In this document: positions 1-7,611 of the stretch, in pieces
How positions within the stretch are numbered: the first letter of the stretch is position 1
Layout of the letters: every line of letters starts with the position of its first letter
From: Alphaproteobacteria bacterium GM202ARS2
GTDB taxonomy: Bacteria; Pseudomonadota; Alphaproteobacteria; GM7ARS4
Direction: 5' to 3'
Length of the DNA: 64,000 nt
Assembly (NCBI GenBank): GCA_014323835.1
Contig: JACONH010000003.1
Location: 43,969-107,968, forward strand
The notes under the pieces: model-generated
What the model saw: only the letters and a program-made list of their open reading frames with translations
What the model was told of the DNA's origin: nothing
Databases searched by the model: none
Made by a program: the position numbers and the translations under genes

Positions 1-2
1 AT

Positions 3-290
3 GATTTGACCACCCTTTATAGGAAAGGCGATAGACTCGAAGCCCGACTGCCGAATGTGCCGTCCTTTTTCCGCGGCAAACTGGCTTTACGGGGCGCAGG
101 CCTTCTCCATATGCCCTATCGACAGAAAACACGCATCCATTTGGTCGCTGACCTCTCGCCCGAACCAAGCGATGACCCCTATCCTTCTCTTTCCTGTCAG
201 CTGATGGGGCTGACAATTCCTCGTATTGTCTGCTCGCCTTTCGAAGCATCGGCAGACATAAAGATGCTCTACGCGCTGCAGCAACGATGA
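3..290 (+). CDS. hprK: HPr kinase/phosphorylase, C-terminal part (gene cut by window edge)
   Basis: The frame is open to the left edge, so only the last 95 or so residues are present and the Walker A motif lies outside the window. What remains has the GDRLEARLP and LALRGAGL patterns typical of the end of alphaproteobacterial HprK, which phosphorylates and dephosphorylates the regulatory serine of HPr. The assignment also rests on context: the stop codon overlaps the start of an EIIA(Man) gene (ATGA), followed by HPr and enzyme I. In many relatives rapZ lies between hprK and EIIA; it is absent here. The TTG at position 6 is an internal codon, not a start. Confidence 0.8.
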   Translation, partial: DLTTLYRKGDRLEARLPNVPSFFRGKLALRGAGLLHMPYRQKTRIHLVADLSPEPSDDPYPSLSCQLMGLTIPRIVCSPFEASADIKMLYALQQR

Positions 291-721
291 TTGGTCTCAT
301 TTTGGTTGCCCACGACAAGATTGCCGCCGACTTTATCAAGGCTCTCGAGCACGTCGATGGCGCCCCGCAAGAGGCAATCGCGAGTCTGTCCGTCACTGAC
401 AAGGCGAGTCCTGCCGACTACCACGAGACCCTCAAGGAGATGATTGAGTCCCTCGACCAAGGCGATGGCATTATCATTTTGACCGATGTCTATGGGAGCA
501 CGCCCGCCAACATTGCTTGTCGAGTCATTGACCACCCCAACATCGAGATTATCAACGGCATGAATCTGCCGATGTTGGTCAAGTTGGCTGAATTGCGCAA
601 ACGCGCCGCCCAAGACAAAAAACCCTCATCGTTACATGCCATCGCAACAGAAGCCTGCAACGCCGCCCGCAAAAATATTTACCTTGCCACCGATGTCTGG
701 AAAAAAGCCCGTAATGTCTGA
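287..721 (+). CDS. PTS EIIA component, mannose/fructose family
   Basis: This 144-residue protein is a complete EIIA of the mannose family, a cytoplasmic phosphocarrier that accepts phosphate from HPr. The phosphorylatable histidine is His9 in LVAHDKIA, and the DVYGSTPAN stretch near residue 70 is the second conserved region of the fold. Its start overlaps the hprK stop (ATGA) and its end overlaps the HPr start by 8 nt, so the four genes are probably translated as one operon. There is no EIIB or EIIC in the window, so the protein probably acts in regulation rather than sugar uptake, as known for alphaproteobacterial PTS systems. Confidence 0.9.
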   Translation: MIGLILVAHDKIAADFIKALEHVDGAPQEAIASLSVTDKASPADYHETLKEMIESLDQGDGIIILTDVYGSTPANIACRVIDHPNIEIINGMNLPMLVKLAELRKRAAQDKKPSSLHAIATEACNAARKNIYLATDVWKKARNV

Positions 722-998
722 CACACCCACTCATTCCAAAACGATAACCATCTCGAACAAGCTGGGGTTGCATGCCCGCGCTGCCGCCAAATTCGTCAAA
801 ACGGTGATGAAGCATGATGCCGAGCTCACTGTGCAACGAGGCAGTTTGACAGCCAACGGACGCTCTATTCTCGGCTTGATGATGCTCGCCGCCACCAAGG
901 GCAGCCAGATTACCTTAAACGCCAAGGGCGAAGACGCCCTTAAAGTCATCGAGGCTCTCACAGAGCTGATTCAACAAAAATTCGGCGAGGAAGCCTAA
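714..998 (+). CDS. ptsH: Phosphocarrier protein HPr
   Basis: This 94-residue protein is HPr, which carries phosphate from enzyme I to EIIA. The active histidine is His20 in LGLHARAA. The regulatory serine, target of HPr kinase, is Ser51 in NGRSILGLMMLAA. An in-frame start at 636 would add 26 residues with no HPr similarity inside the EIIA gene, so I chose the ATG at 714, which gives normal family length and a short overlap with the EIIA stop. Having both phosphorylation sites next to hprK suggests dual control of HPr. Confidence 0.93.
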   Translation: MSDTPTHSKTITISNKLGLHARAAAKFVKTVMKHDAELTVQRGSLTANGRSILGLMMLAATKGSQITLNAKGEDALKVIEALTELIQQKFGEEA

Positions 999-2779
999 TG
1001 GAGCAACACGAAACCATTTTGCGCGGACTGGGCGTCTCGACAGGCATCGCCATAGGCCCCATAACCGTGCAAGCCAACGATGTGCCGACAATTCCAGAAA
1101 CAGCCATCGGCGACACAAAGGTCAAAAAGGAATGCGCCCGCCTACAAGAAGCACTGGCACGCACCCGCCATACCCTAAAGGATTTGAAAAGCAAAACCTC
1201 AGGTCTTCGAGCGAATCTCTCTTCCGCCCAATCGATTTCCCGCGAGATTAACCTCCTCTTGGATGCGCACCTGCACATGCTCGAGCCTTCGTCGCGTCTG
1301 GTGCGCACGATGCAACACCATATTGAAGGCGACAAGATGAATGCTCTATGGGCGGTTGCCCAAGCCGTCGAGACGCTGGCGAATCAGTTTCAGGCGATGG
1401 ACGACCCCTACCTTGCTGCCCGTGCTGGCGATGTGCGCGAGCTGGGCTCACGGGTTCTGCGCAGCTTTAACGGCGAGACAGCCCTCAGCCATAAATACCC
1501 CAGCGGTCATATCATTCTTGCCGATGATTTTACGCCAGCAGACACTGTTTTGCTTGATCCTGCCCATGTGCTTGCCATAGCCACTGCCAGCGGCGGCAGA
1601 GAAAGCCACACCGCTATCATGGCACGTGCCATGAACATTCCTGCCGTTCTTGGTGCGCCCGACCTTGCGACACAGAGCTACCCCAGCGGCACCCCTGCTA
1701 TTCTCGATGGCTCGGAGGGAATTATTATCCTTAATCCTCGCCCCGATACGCTCAAAATTTATCAACAGAAAAGAGCCTCCGCCCAACAGCAACAACGCCA
1801 ATTCTCACAGCTGCGGGACAAACAAGCCAAAACCACCGACGAGCAAAAAATCACGCTCCTTGCCAACATCGAATTGCCCCGAGAATGTGCCCACGTCCTC
1901 GATAATGGCGCCGAAGGGGTCGGGCTCCTGCGCAGCGAATTCATCTACATGAACCGAGACGACCTGCCCGACGAAAACGAACAATACCTTTTTTATCGAG
2001 ACATCATCGAAAAAATGGATAAACGCCCCGTGACCATCCGCACCCTCGATGTGGGCGGCGAAAAGCTGGCGACATCCATGGGCGATATGCTCAACGAGAA
2101 AGGCGAAAATCCTGCTCTTGGTCTGCGTGCCATTCGTTTTGCCCTGAAGTTTCCGCACATTTTCCGCGTGCAGCTGGCGGCTATCCTACGTGCCTGCCAA
2201 CACGGACAAGGACGTATCTTGCTGCCGATGATTTCCTGCGCGCAAGAAATCATCGAGGCACGCTCGATTCTTGCCGATGTCGCCGCCGAACTGAAAGAGC
2301 GCGGCGAAAAAATCAACGAGCCCCTGCCCTCTATCGGTATCATGATTGAGACTCCCGCCGCCGCCCTTGCCGCCAACAATATAGCTCACCTGTGCGATTT
2401 TTTCTCGATTGGCACCAACGACCTGACAATGTATGCCCTTGCCATCGACCGCGGCAACGAAGAAGTCGCCCACCTATATACGCCGCTCAATCCTGCGGTG
2501 CTGCATCTGATTCACCTTGCTAGCCTTGCTGCGCACAAACACGCCATTCCCCTTGTGGTCTGCGGCGAGATTGCCGCTGACCCCTTTTATACGGCTCTTT
2601 TGATTGGCTTAGGGGCACACGAGCTCTCCATGAGCCCGGGGGCAGTGCCAAAAGTCAAAAACCGTATTCTCTCCATTAACGCCAAAGGCGCCCACGACCT
2701 CGCCCAACGCGCCCTCAAAGCGCGGGATGACGAACAAATCAATGGCATGATGGAAGCCTTTCATGCTAAAGAAAAATAA
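998..2779 (+). CDS. ptsI: PTS enzyme I (phosphoenolpyruvate-protein phosphotransferase)
   Basis: Enzyme I takes phosphate from phosphoenolpyruvate and passes it to HPr. The protein has 593 residues, close to the usual 570–590. It begins directly with the enzyme I N-terminal domain (ILRGLGVSTGIAIGP) and lacks the GAF domain of the nitrogen PTS form PtsP. The phosphohistidine is His204 in GGRESHTAIMARA. The PEP-binding TIM-barrel domain follows, with GVGLLRSEF, RTLDVGGEK and SIGTNDLTMYALAIDRG. Its ATG shares one base with the HPr stop. Placement directly after HPr makes this a self-contained hprK-EIIA-HPr-EI relay. Confidence 0.95.
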   Translation: MEQHETILRGLGVSTGIAIGPITVQANDVPTIPETAIGDTKVKKECARLQEALARTRHTLKDLKSKTSGLRANLSSAQSISREINLLLDAHLHMLEPSSRLVRTMQHHIEGDKMNALWAVAQAVETLANQFQAMDDPYLAARAGDVRELGSRVLRSFNGETALSHKYPSGHIILADDFTPADTVLLDPAHVLAIATASGGRESHTAIMARAMNIPAVLGAPDLATQSYPSGTPAILDGSEGIIILNPRPDTLKIYQQKRASAQQQQRQFSQLRDKQAKTTDEQKITLLANIELPRECAHVLDNGAEGVGLLRSEFIYMNRDDLPDENEQYLFYRDIIEKMDKRPVTIRTLDVGGEKLATSMGDMLNEKGENPALGLRAIRFALKFPHIFRVQLAAILRACQHGQGRILLPMISCAQEIIEARSILADVAAELKERGEKINEPLPSIGIMIETPAAALAANNIAHLCDFFSIGTNDLTMYALAIDRGNEEVAHLYTPLNPAVLHLIHLASLAAHKHAIPLVVCGEIAADPFYTALLIGLGAHELSMSPGAVPKVKNRILSINAKGAHDLAQRALKARDDEQINGMMEAFHAKEK

Positions 2780-2816
2780 ACCTTAACCCCACACAAACCT
2801 ACCGACGAGAAAACCT

Positions 2817-4124
2817 ATGAGCACCCATAAACCCAACGAAACCCAAACCTATAAAGTTGCCGACATTTCTCTTGCCGACTGGGGCAGAAAAGAAATCAGC
2901 ATCGCCGAAAGCGAAATGCCCGGCCTCATGAGCCTGCGCGACCAGTACCGCGACAAAAAACCCCTGCAAGGGGCGCGCATCACCGGCTGCTTGCACATGA
3001 CCATTCAGACCGCCGTTCTCATCGAGACCCTCGTCGACCTAGGCGCACAGGTGCGCTGGAGCTCCTGCAACATCTTCTCGACACAAGACCACGCCGCCGC
3101 CGCCATCGCCGTGCAAGGCATACCCGTCTTCGCTTGGAAAGGCGAAAGCGAAGAAGAATACTGGACATGTATCGATAAAACCCTCAAGGGAGACGGCTGG
3201 CAACCCAACATGCTCCTCGATGACGGCGGCGACCTGACACAATACATCCACAACAAACACCCCGATATGCTCGCCGACATCAAGGGCCTGTCAGAAGAAA
3301 CAACAACAGGAGTCATGCGACTCTACGAAATGCAAGAACAAGGCACCCTCAAAATGCCCGCCTTCGACGTCAACAACAGTGTTACAAAGTCCAAATTTGA
3401 TAACATCTACGGATGCCGAGAAAGCCTCGTCGACGGTATCAAAAGAGCCACAGACGTTATGCTCGGCGGAAAAAGCGCCGTCATCTGCGGCTACGGCGAC
3501 GTCGGTAAAGGATGTGCCGAATCCCTACGAGGACAAGGGGCACGCGTGCATATCACAGAAATCGACCCCATTTGCGCCCTGCAAGCCGCCATGGACGGAT
3601 TCCCCGTCGTTACCCTCGATGATATCGCACCCCATGGCGACATTTTTGTCACCGCAACCGGCAACAAAGATGTCGTTACCATCGAACACATGCGCAAAAT
3701 GAAAGACCGCGCTATTCTGTGCAACATTGGCCACTTCGATAGCGAAATCCAAGTGGAAGCCATGCGCAATCTGACGTGGACGCCGATTAAACCACAAGTG
3801 GACGAAGTCACGTTTTCCGATGGCAAACGCCTTATTCTGCTTGCGGAAGGACGTCTGGTCAATCTTGGCTGTGCCACCGGGCACCCCAGTTTTGTCATGA
3901 GCGCCTCCTTCTCCAATCAAGTGCTCGCCCAAATCGAGCTGTGGCAGAACCACGCCCAATACGACAACAAAGTCTACGTTCTGCCCCGCCACCTCGATGA
4001 ACACGTAGCCCGCCTTCACCTCGATAAAGTCAACGCCAAACTGACCCCCTTGACACAAGAACAAGCCGACTACATCGGCGTCAAAGTCGATGGCCCCTAC
4101 AAATCCGACTCGTATCGCTACTAA
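2817..4124 (+). CDS. ahcY: S-adenosylhomocysteine hydrolase
   Basis: AhcY reversibly splits S-adenosylhomocysteine into homocysteine and adenosine, which relieves product inhibition of methyltransferases. The 435-residue protein shows the NAD-binding motif GYGDVGKG near residue 225, the substrate-domain stretch [14 protein letters not shown], and the C-terminal KSDSYRY tail that reaches into the neighbouring subunit. It lies 37 nt after enzyme I, a placement next to PTS regulatory genes that is common in Alphaproteobacteria. I see no SAH riboswitch in the short gap. Its stop codon directly abuts the stop of the convergent reductase gene. Confidence 0.97.
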   Translation: MSTHKPNETQTYKVADISLADWGRKEISIAESEMPGLMSLRDQYRDKKPLQGARITGCLHMTIQTAVLIETLVDLGAQVRWSSCNIFSTQDHAAAAIAVQGIPVFAWKGESEEEYWTCIDKTLKGDGWQPNMLLDDGGDLTQYIHNKHPDMLADIKGLSEETTTGVMRLYEMQEQGTLKMPAFDVNNSVTKSKFDNIYGCRESLVDGIKRATDVMLGGKSAVICGYGDVGKGCAESLRGQGARVHITEIDPICALQAAMDGFPVVTLDDIAPHGDIFVTATGNKDVVTIEHMRKMKDRAILCNIGHFDSEIQVEAMRNLTWTPIKPQVDEVTFSDGKRLILLAEGRLVNLGCATGHPSFVMSASFSNQVLAQIELWQNHAQYDNKVYVLPRHLDEHVARLHLDKVNAKLTPLTQEQADYIGVKVDGPYKSDSYRY

Positions 4125-5153
4125 TCAGCGCGCTTGTTTCTCCTTGTAAGTTTTCGGATCCCCCTTAGCGGTCGAATACTGAAAACGCGGGGCTTTGCCC
4201 GCGTGCAACAAACGATAGATTTGCTGAGCCGCCAGAGACGCCTCCGAGAAGCCACATAAAATCAAATTAAGCTTGTTGTCATACCCCGCACTATCACCAA
4301 CCGCAAACACACGTGCCTTCGATGTCGCCATCGTTGTCGGCTCAACCCACACATCGTTGTCTTTAAGAGCTAACCCCCAATCCCGCACAGGGCCCAACTG
4401 CGACACCAAACCAAAAAACGCCAAAACATAATCCGCATCAAGTGACTTTGTGTCACCTTTTAACGTCTTGACGCCAACACGTTTGAGCGTGCCGTCTTTG
4501 TCACCGTCCAAAGACTCCAACATGTAAGGAGTCACCAACGTAAGTTTTTTTCTGTCATGCAAGTCATGCAGTTTTTTCACCATAGCAGGAGTCGCACGAA
4601 ACTTGTCTCGGCGATGCACCACGTAAACATCTGCCTTGTCCGCCAAAGCACAAGCCCAATCCACAGCCGAGTCACCCCCACCACATATCACGACTTTTTT
4701 GCCGACAAAACGGGCGGGGTCGGTGACACGATAAAAGACACTTTTATCCTCGAACACCGCCAAATTGGAGATAGGCGGTTTGTTCGGCACAAAAGCCCCG
4801 CCGCCCACTGCCAGAATGACGGCTTTGAACGCCATCTCTTTGCCTGCCTCATCGCCCAATACCAGATAGTCGTCTTGCCCCCTAAGGGACACAATCCGCC
4901 GTTGTAAATGATAGGTCGGCTCGAAAGGGGCTGCTTGCTCCTGCAAACGAGACACCAGCACCGACGCTTCAATGTGGGGATAGCCCGGAATATCATAAAT
5001 TGGCTTGTGCGGATACAAAGCCGCACACTGTCCACCCACCTCTTCCAGCGAGTCAAAGACATGGCAACGTAAATCCAACTGCCCACAAGCAAAAACCGTA
5101 AACAAACCGACGGGACCCGCCCCAATAATCGCAATATCATTCACCTGAGCCAT
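4125..5153 (-). CDS. Ferredoxin/flavodoxin--NADP(+) reductase, thioredoxin-reductase-like (type 2)
   Basis: This 342-residue flavoprotein moves electrons between NADPH and ferredoxin or flavodoxin. An FAD-binding motif (IIGAGPVGLF) lies at residues 9–18 and an NADPH motif (GGGDSAVDWA) near residue 158. The redox-active CxxC of true thioredoxin reductase is missing from the NADPH domain, and ALYPHKPIYDIPGYP is typical of type-2 ferredoxin-NADP reductases. A GGGGAAG-like ribosome site lies just upstream of the ATG. It converges on ahcY with no gap, and diverges from the autotransporter locus across 147 nt. Confidence 0.88.
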   Translation of the reverse strand: MAQVNDIAIIGAGPVGLFTVFACGQLDLRCHVFDSLEEVGGQCAALYPHKPIYDIPGYPHIEASVLVSRLQEQAAPFEPTYHLQRRIVSLRGQDDYLVLGDEAGKEMAFKAVILAVGGGAFVPNKPPISNLAVFEDKSVFYRVTDPARFVGKKVVICGGGDSAVDWACALADKADVYVVHRRDKFRATPAMVKKLHDLHDRKKLTLVTPYMLESLDGDKDGTLKRVGVKTLKGDTKSLDADYVLAFFGLVSQLGPVRDWGLALKDNDVWVEPTTMATSKARVFAVGDSAGYDNKLNLILCGFSEASLAAQQIYRLLHAGKAPRFQYSTAKGDPKTYKEKQAR

Positions 5154-5300
5154 GGTTGCTTCCCCATTAAAAATAAGGACATTAAAGAAAGAGTATCCAC
5201 ATATCTAAGCCCAACCGCTCGGCAGAACAGAGCCTTCTTTATTTTTATGGTGCTGTCGAGTATAACGCAGTAACACGCCCGCACAAAACAAGAATCGACA
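5154..5300. promoter_or_regulatory. Divergent intergenic region between the reductase and the autotransporter locus
   Basis: This 147-nt gap must hold promoters for both directions. TATAAC at 5261–5266 could be a -10 element for the autotransporter genes, but I see no convincing -35 at the right distance. No tRNA, riboswitch or terminator stem is apparent. Confidence 0.35.
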
Positions 5301-7598
5301 ATGATGAAGCCTTTTTATCCTCTTTTTGCTTTAGCCCTGACTGCCTGTGGCGGTGGTGGCGGCGGTGCGGGCGGCGGCTCACAAACCCCCGTTCCTTTCA
5401 CGTTTAATATTCCCGCCTTTTCTTCTGCTCCCCCCAACGATGCCGCCTACAGCACACAAACCCTTCCCATACCCAACGATATGGAGGCTATCACGCAAGT
5501 GGAATACGGGAACACCTCGCACCTGGCAACCATTAAGGCAGATGCTGCCTATCGACAAGGACTAAGCGGTAAAGGGATAACCCTCGGTATGCTCGACCGT
5601 CCCATCCAGCTCGACCATCCCGAATTCTGTCATAGCGAAGAGAATGAGTTCAGCCTCGATGATAACTGCGACAAAGCCATCAACTACGACCACAGAAGTC
5701 TTTTTGACAACACCGACGGTTTCGATGCCAGTATAAGCCATGGCACGGCGGTCGCGTCCGTTATGACGGGTGCCTACAACCGCGCCGCCACCAGCACTAG
5801 TCCCGGCGGCGGCATGATGGGAGTCGCCTACAACGCCAACTTGATTGTTTTCGGTATCAGAATCAACGTAGCCACCCAAGTAGAAAGCCAGCAAGACCCG
5901 CCCCCAGACCCCATAAATCCCATAGATGAGTTACGAAAACAAAACAATGATTTGGCATTCATTTATTCTGCCGTTAATCGCATCGGCGTCGACGTTGTGA
6001 ATGCCAGTTTCGGTATTCTCTTTTCTGCCCACGAATACACAAAGCGCGACTTAGAAACCCACTATTCCCTTGCTCTTTCTGCCTTTAGTAGCAACAGACG
6101 CACTGTTTACGTCTATGCCGCCGGCAACTCTAACAAGGAGAGCCCCAGCGTTACCGCTGCCTTCCCGGCGTATTTTCCCGCTATGCAAGACAGAGTGCTT
6201 GTGGTGGTCAATGATACCGTCGGACAAACTAACGACCAATCGAATAAGTGTGGCGTCGCCAAAGATTTCTGTCTGGCTGCCCCCGGGGTTGCCGTCCGCA
6301 CCGCCGCCAATAACGATGGCTATCAAGATGCCAACGGCACATCTTTTGCTGCCCCGCAGGTCACCGGGGCGATGGGCTTGCTTCTCGAGGGCTTTGCCAG
6401 CCAGAATATGACTCCGCAACAAGCCCGAACCCGCCTCCTCGACACCGCCGATAAAACATTCTCGACCTATGATGAAGACCTGCACGGACAAGGGCGACTC
6501 GATATCGAAGCCGCCCTACAACCTACAGGCATGTCCTCCCTACGCACCGCCAACGGTACCCCCAACGGCAACGCCCTTCCCCTACTCAGTAGCACGTTGA
6601 CCCTACCCGCACCCTTCGGCGATGCCCTCCAGCATAGCGGACATCACTTGACGTTTTTCGACTCCCTCGATACCGCCTTCCTAACACCCCTCAGCCACCA
6701 TATCCGTAGCCGTTTTACCTCTACCCTCGATACGATTCTCGCGACCACCACCACCGACTCAATTGTTTCACGAGAAACAATTGCAGCAAAAAAATCGAAT
6801 GTTTCACGTGAAACAATTTCAGCTGAAAATTCGCCCAACAATTGGAATGTTTCACGTGAAACAATTGCATCTGCCGTTACGGGCAACCCTTATTTTACTT
6901 TACTCAATCAGCGTAGTTTCAATCATTCGTTGTCGACCCCGCACAAAGCCTTCAACATGGTGTTCAGTGCGGTTGCCCCTTCTGGCGACAACCAACAGAA
7001 CAACCAGTGGGGCGTTGCTCTACGCACCAAGTTGACCCCAGCCATTACGGCTGATATGGGCTATGCTGACGAAGGCAATCAGCTGCTTTCTGGCTATGGT
7101 CGCGCTGGCTTTGCCTTTCAGCCGCGCCATACGCTCTATAGCAACATCGATGGCCGTTATAGCTTAGGGGCGCGCACGGATTTATGGCTACGTGCCTTTA
7201 TGAGTCACAGCCGCGCTGCCCCACAACCGCACAGCCTTATTCGGGGGCTTACCCCCATTCTCAGCACGGCTTTCGATGTCCGTTTGACGCACCATAAGGT
7301 GCTTACCGACAACGACAAGATTTCCTTGCACGTCAAACAGCCTCTCAAAGTCGAAGACGGTGCCATGACACTGCATTACGCCACATGGCGCGACGCCAGC
7401 CAGTTGCTTTATGGCAGGCAGACGTTGTCCTTAACGCCGACATCCCGCGCCTTGCATTTTGGTGTCAACTATGCCACACCCTTACCTATGACCCGCAGTC
7501 ACCTGACCCTTACGTCTGCCTATATCGTAAGCCCCAACCATAGCCAACGGAGTCAAAACGAATGGCTGGGCGCGCTGCAGCTTTACGTCCCCTTCTAA
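5301..7598 (+). CDS. Subtilisin-like (S8) autotransporter lipoprotein 1
   Basis: The 765-residue protein has three parts. The N-terminus has a lipoprotein signal ending in ALTAC, with the lipidated residue predicted as Cys16, followed by a glycine-rich spacer. A subtilase domain follows with a complete triad: Asp99 (GMLDRP), His147 (SHGTAVAS) and Ser348 (NGTSFAAP), plus the oxyanion Asn276 (AAGNS). A linker of roughly residues 410–540 leads to a C-terminal beta-barrel-like region of about 230 residues ending in Phe. The linker contains three VSRETI units encoded by parS-like palindromes. It is the first of three tandem paralogues and 13 nt from the next. A role in cleaving surface or external proteins is likely, but the substrate is unknown. 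Confidence 0.85.
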   Translation: MMKPFYPLFALALTACGGGGGGAGGGSQTPVPFTFNIPAFSSAPPNDAAYSTQTLPIPNDMEAITQVEYGNTSHLATIKADAAYRQGLSGKGITLGMLDRPIQLDHPEFCHSEENEFSLDDNCDKAINYDHRSLFDNTDGFDASISHGTAVASVMTGAYNRAATSTSPGGGMMGVAYNANLIVFGIRINVATQVESQQDPPPDPINPIDELRKQNNDLAFIYSAVNRIGVDVVNASFGILFSAHEYTKRDLETHYSLALSAFSSNRRTVYVYAAGNSNKESPSVTAAFPAYFPAMQDRVLVVVNDTVGQTNDQSNKCGVAKDFCLAAPGVAVRTAANNDGYQDANGTSFAAPQVTGAMGLLLEGFASQNMTPQQARTRLLDTADKTFSTYDEDLHGQGRLDIEAALQPTGMSSLRTANGTPNGNALPLLSSTLTLPAPFGDALQHSGHHLTFFDSLDTAFLTPLSHHIRSRFTSTLDTILATTTTDSIVSRETIAAKKSNVSRETISAENSPNNWNVSRETIASAVTGNPYFTLLNQRSFNHSLSTPHKAFNMVFSAVAPSGDNQQNNQWGVALRTKLTPAITADMGYADEGNQLLSGYGRAGFAFQPRHTLYSNIDGRYSLGARTDLWLRAFMSHSRAAPQPHSLIRGLTPILSTAFDVRLTHHKVLTDNDKISLHVKQPLKVEDGAMTLHYATWRDASQLLYGRQTLSLTPTSRALHFGVNYATPLPMTRSHLTLTSAYIVSPNHSQRSQNEWLGALQLYVPF
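6764..6779. other. parS-like palindrome, one mismatch (autotransporter 1, site 1)
   Basis: TGTTTCACGAGAAACA differs from the parS consensus TGTTTCACGTGAAACA at one central base. It is read in frame as VSRET. Confidence 0.6.
6800..6815. other. parS-like palindrome, perfect (autotransporter 1, site 2)
   Basis: TGTTTCACGTGAAACA matches the classical ParB-binding site exactly. It is read in frame as NVSRET, 36 nt after site 1. Confidence 0.75.
6848..6863. other. parS-like palindrome, perfect (autotransporter 1, site 3)
   Basis: A second exact TGTTTCACGTGAAACA, again read as NVSRET, 48 nt after site 2. Spacings of 36 and 48 nt keep the reading frame. Confidence 0.75.
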
Positions 7599-7611
7599 CA
7601 CCTATCTGTTC

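Noticed and set aside
2780..2816. SAH riboswitch upstream of ahcY
   Set aside because: Only 37 nt separate the genes and no matching structure is visible.
5154..5300. tRNA or small RNA gene in the divergent gap
   Set aside because: No T-loop GTTCGANTC or cloverleaf pairing was seen; the same holds for the gaps at 20593–20780, 33370–33505 and 59774–59892.
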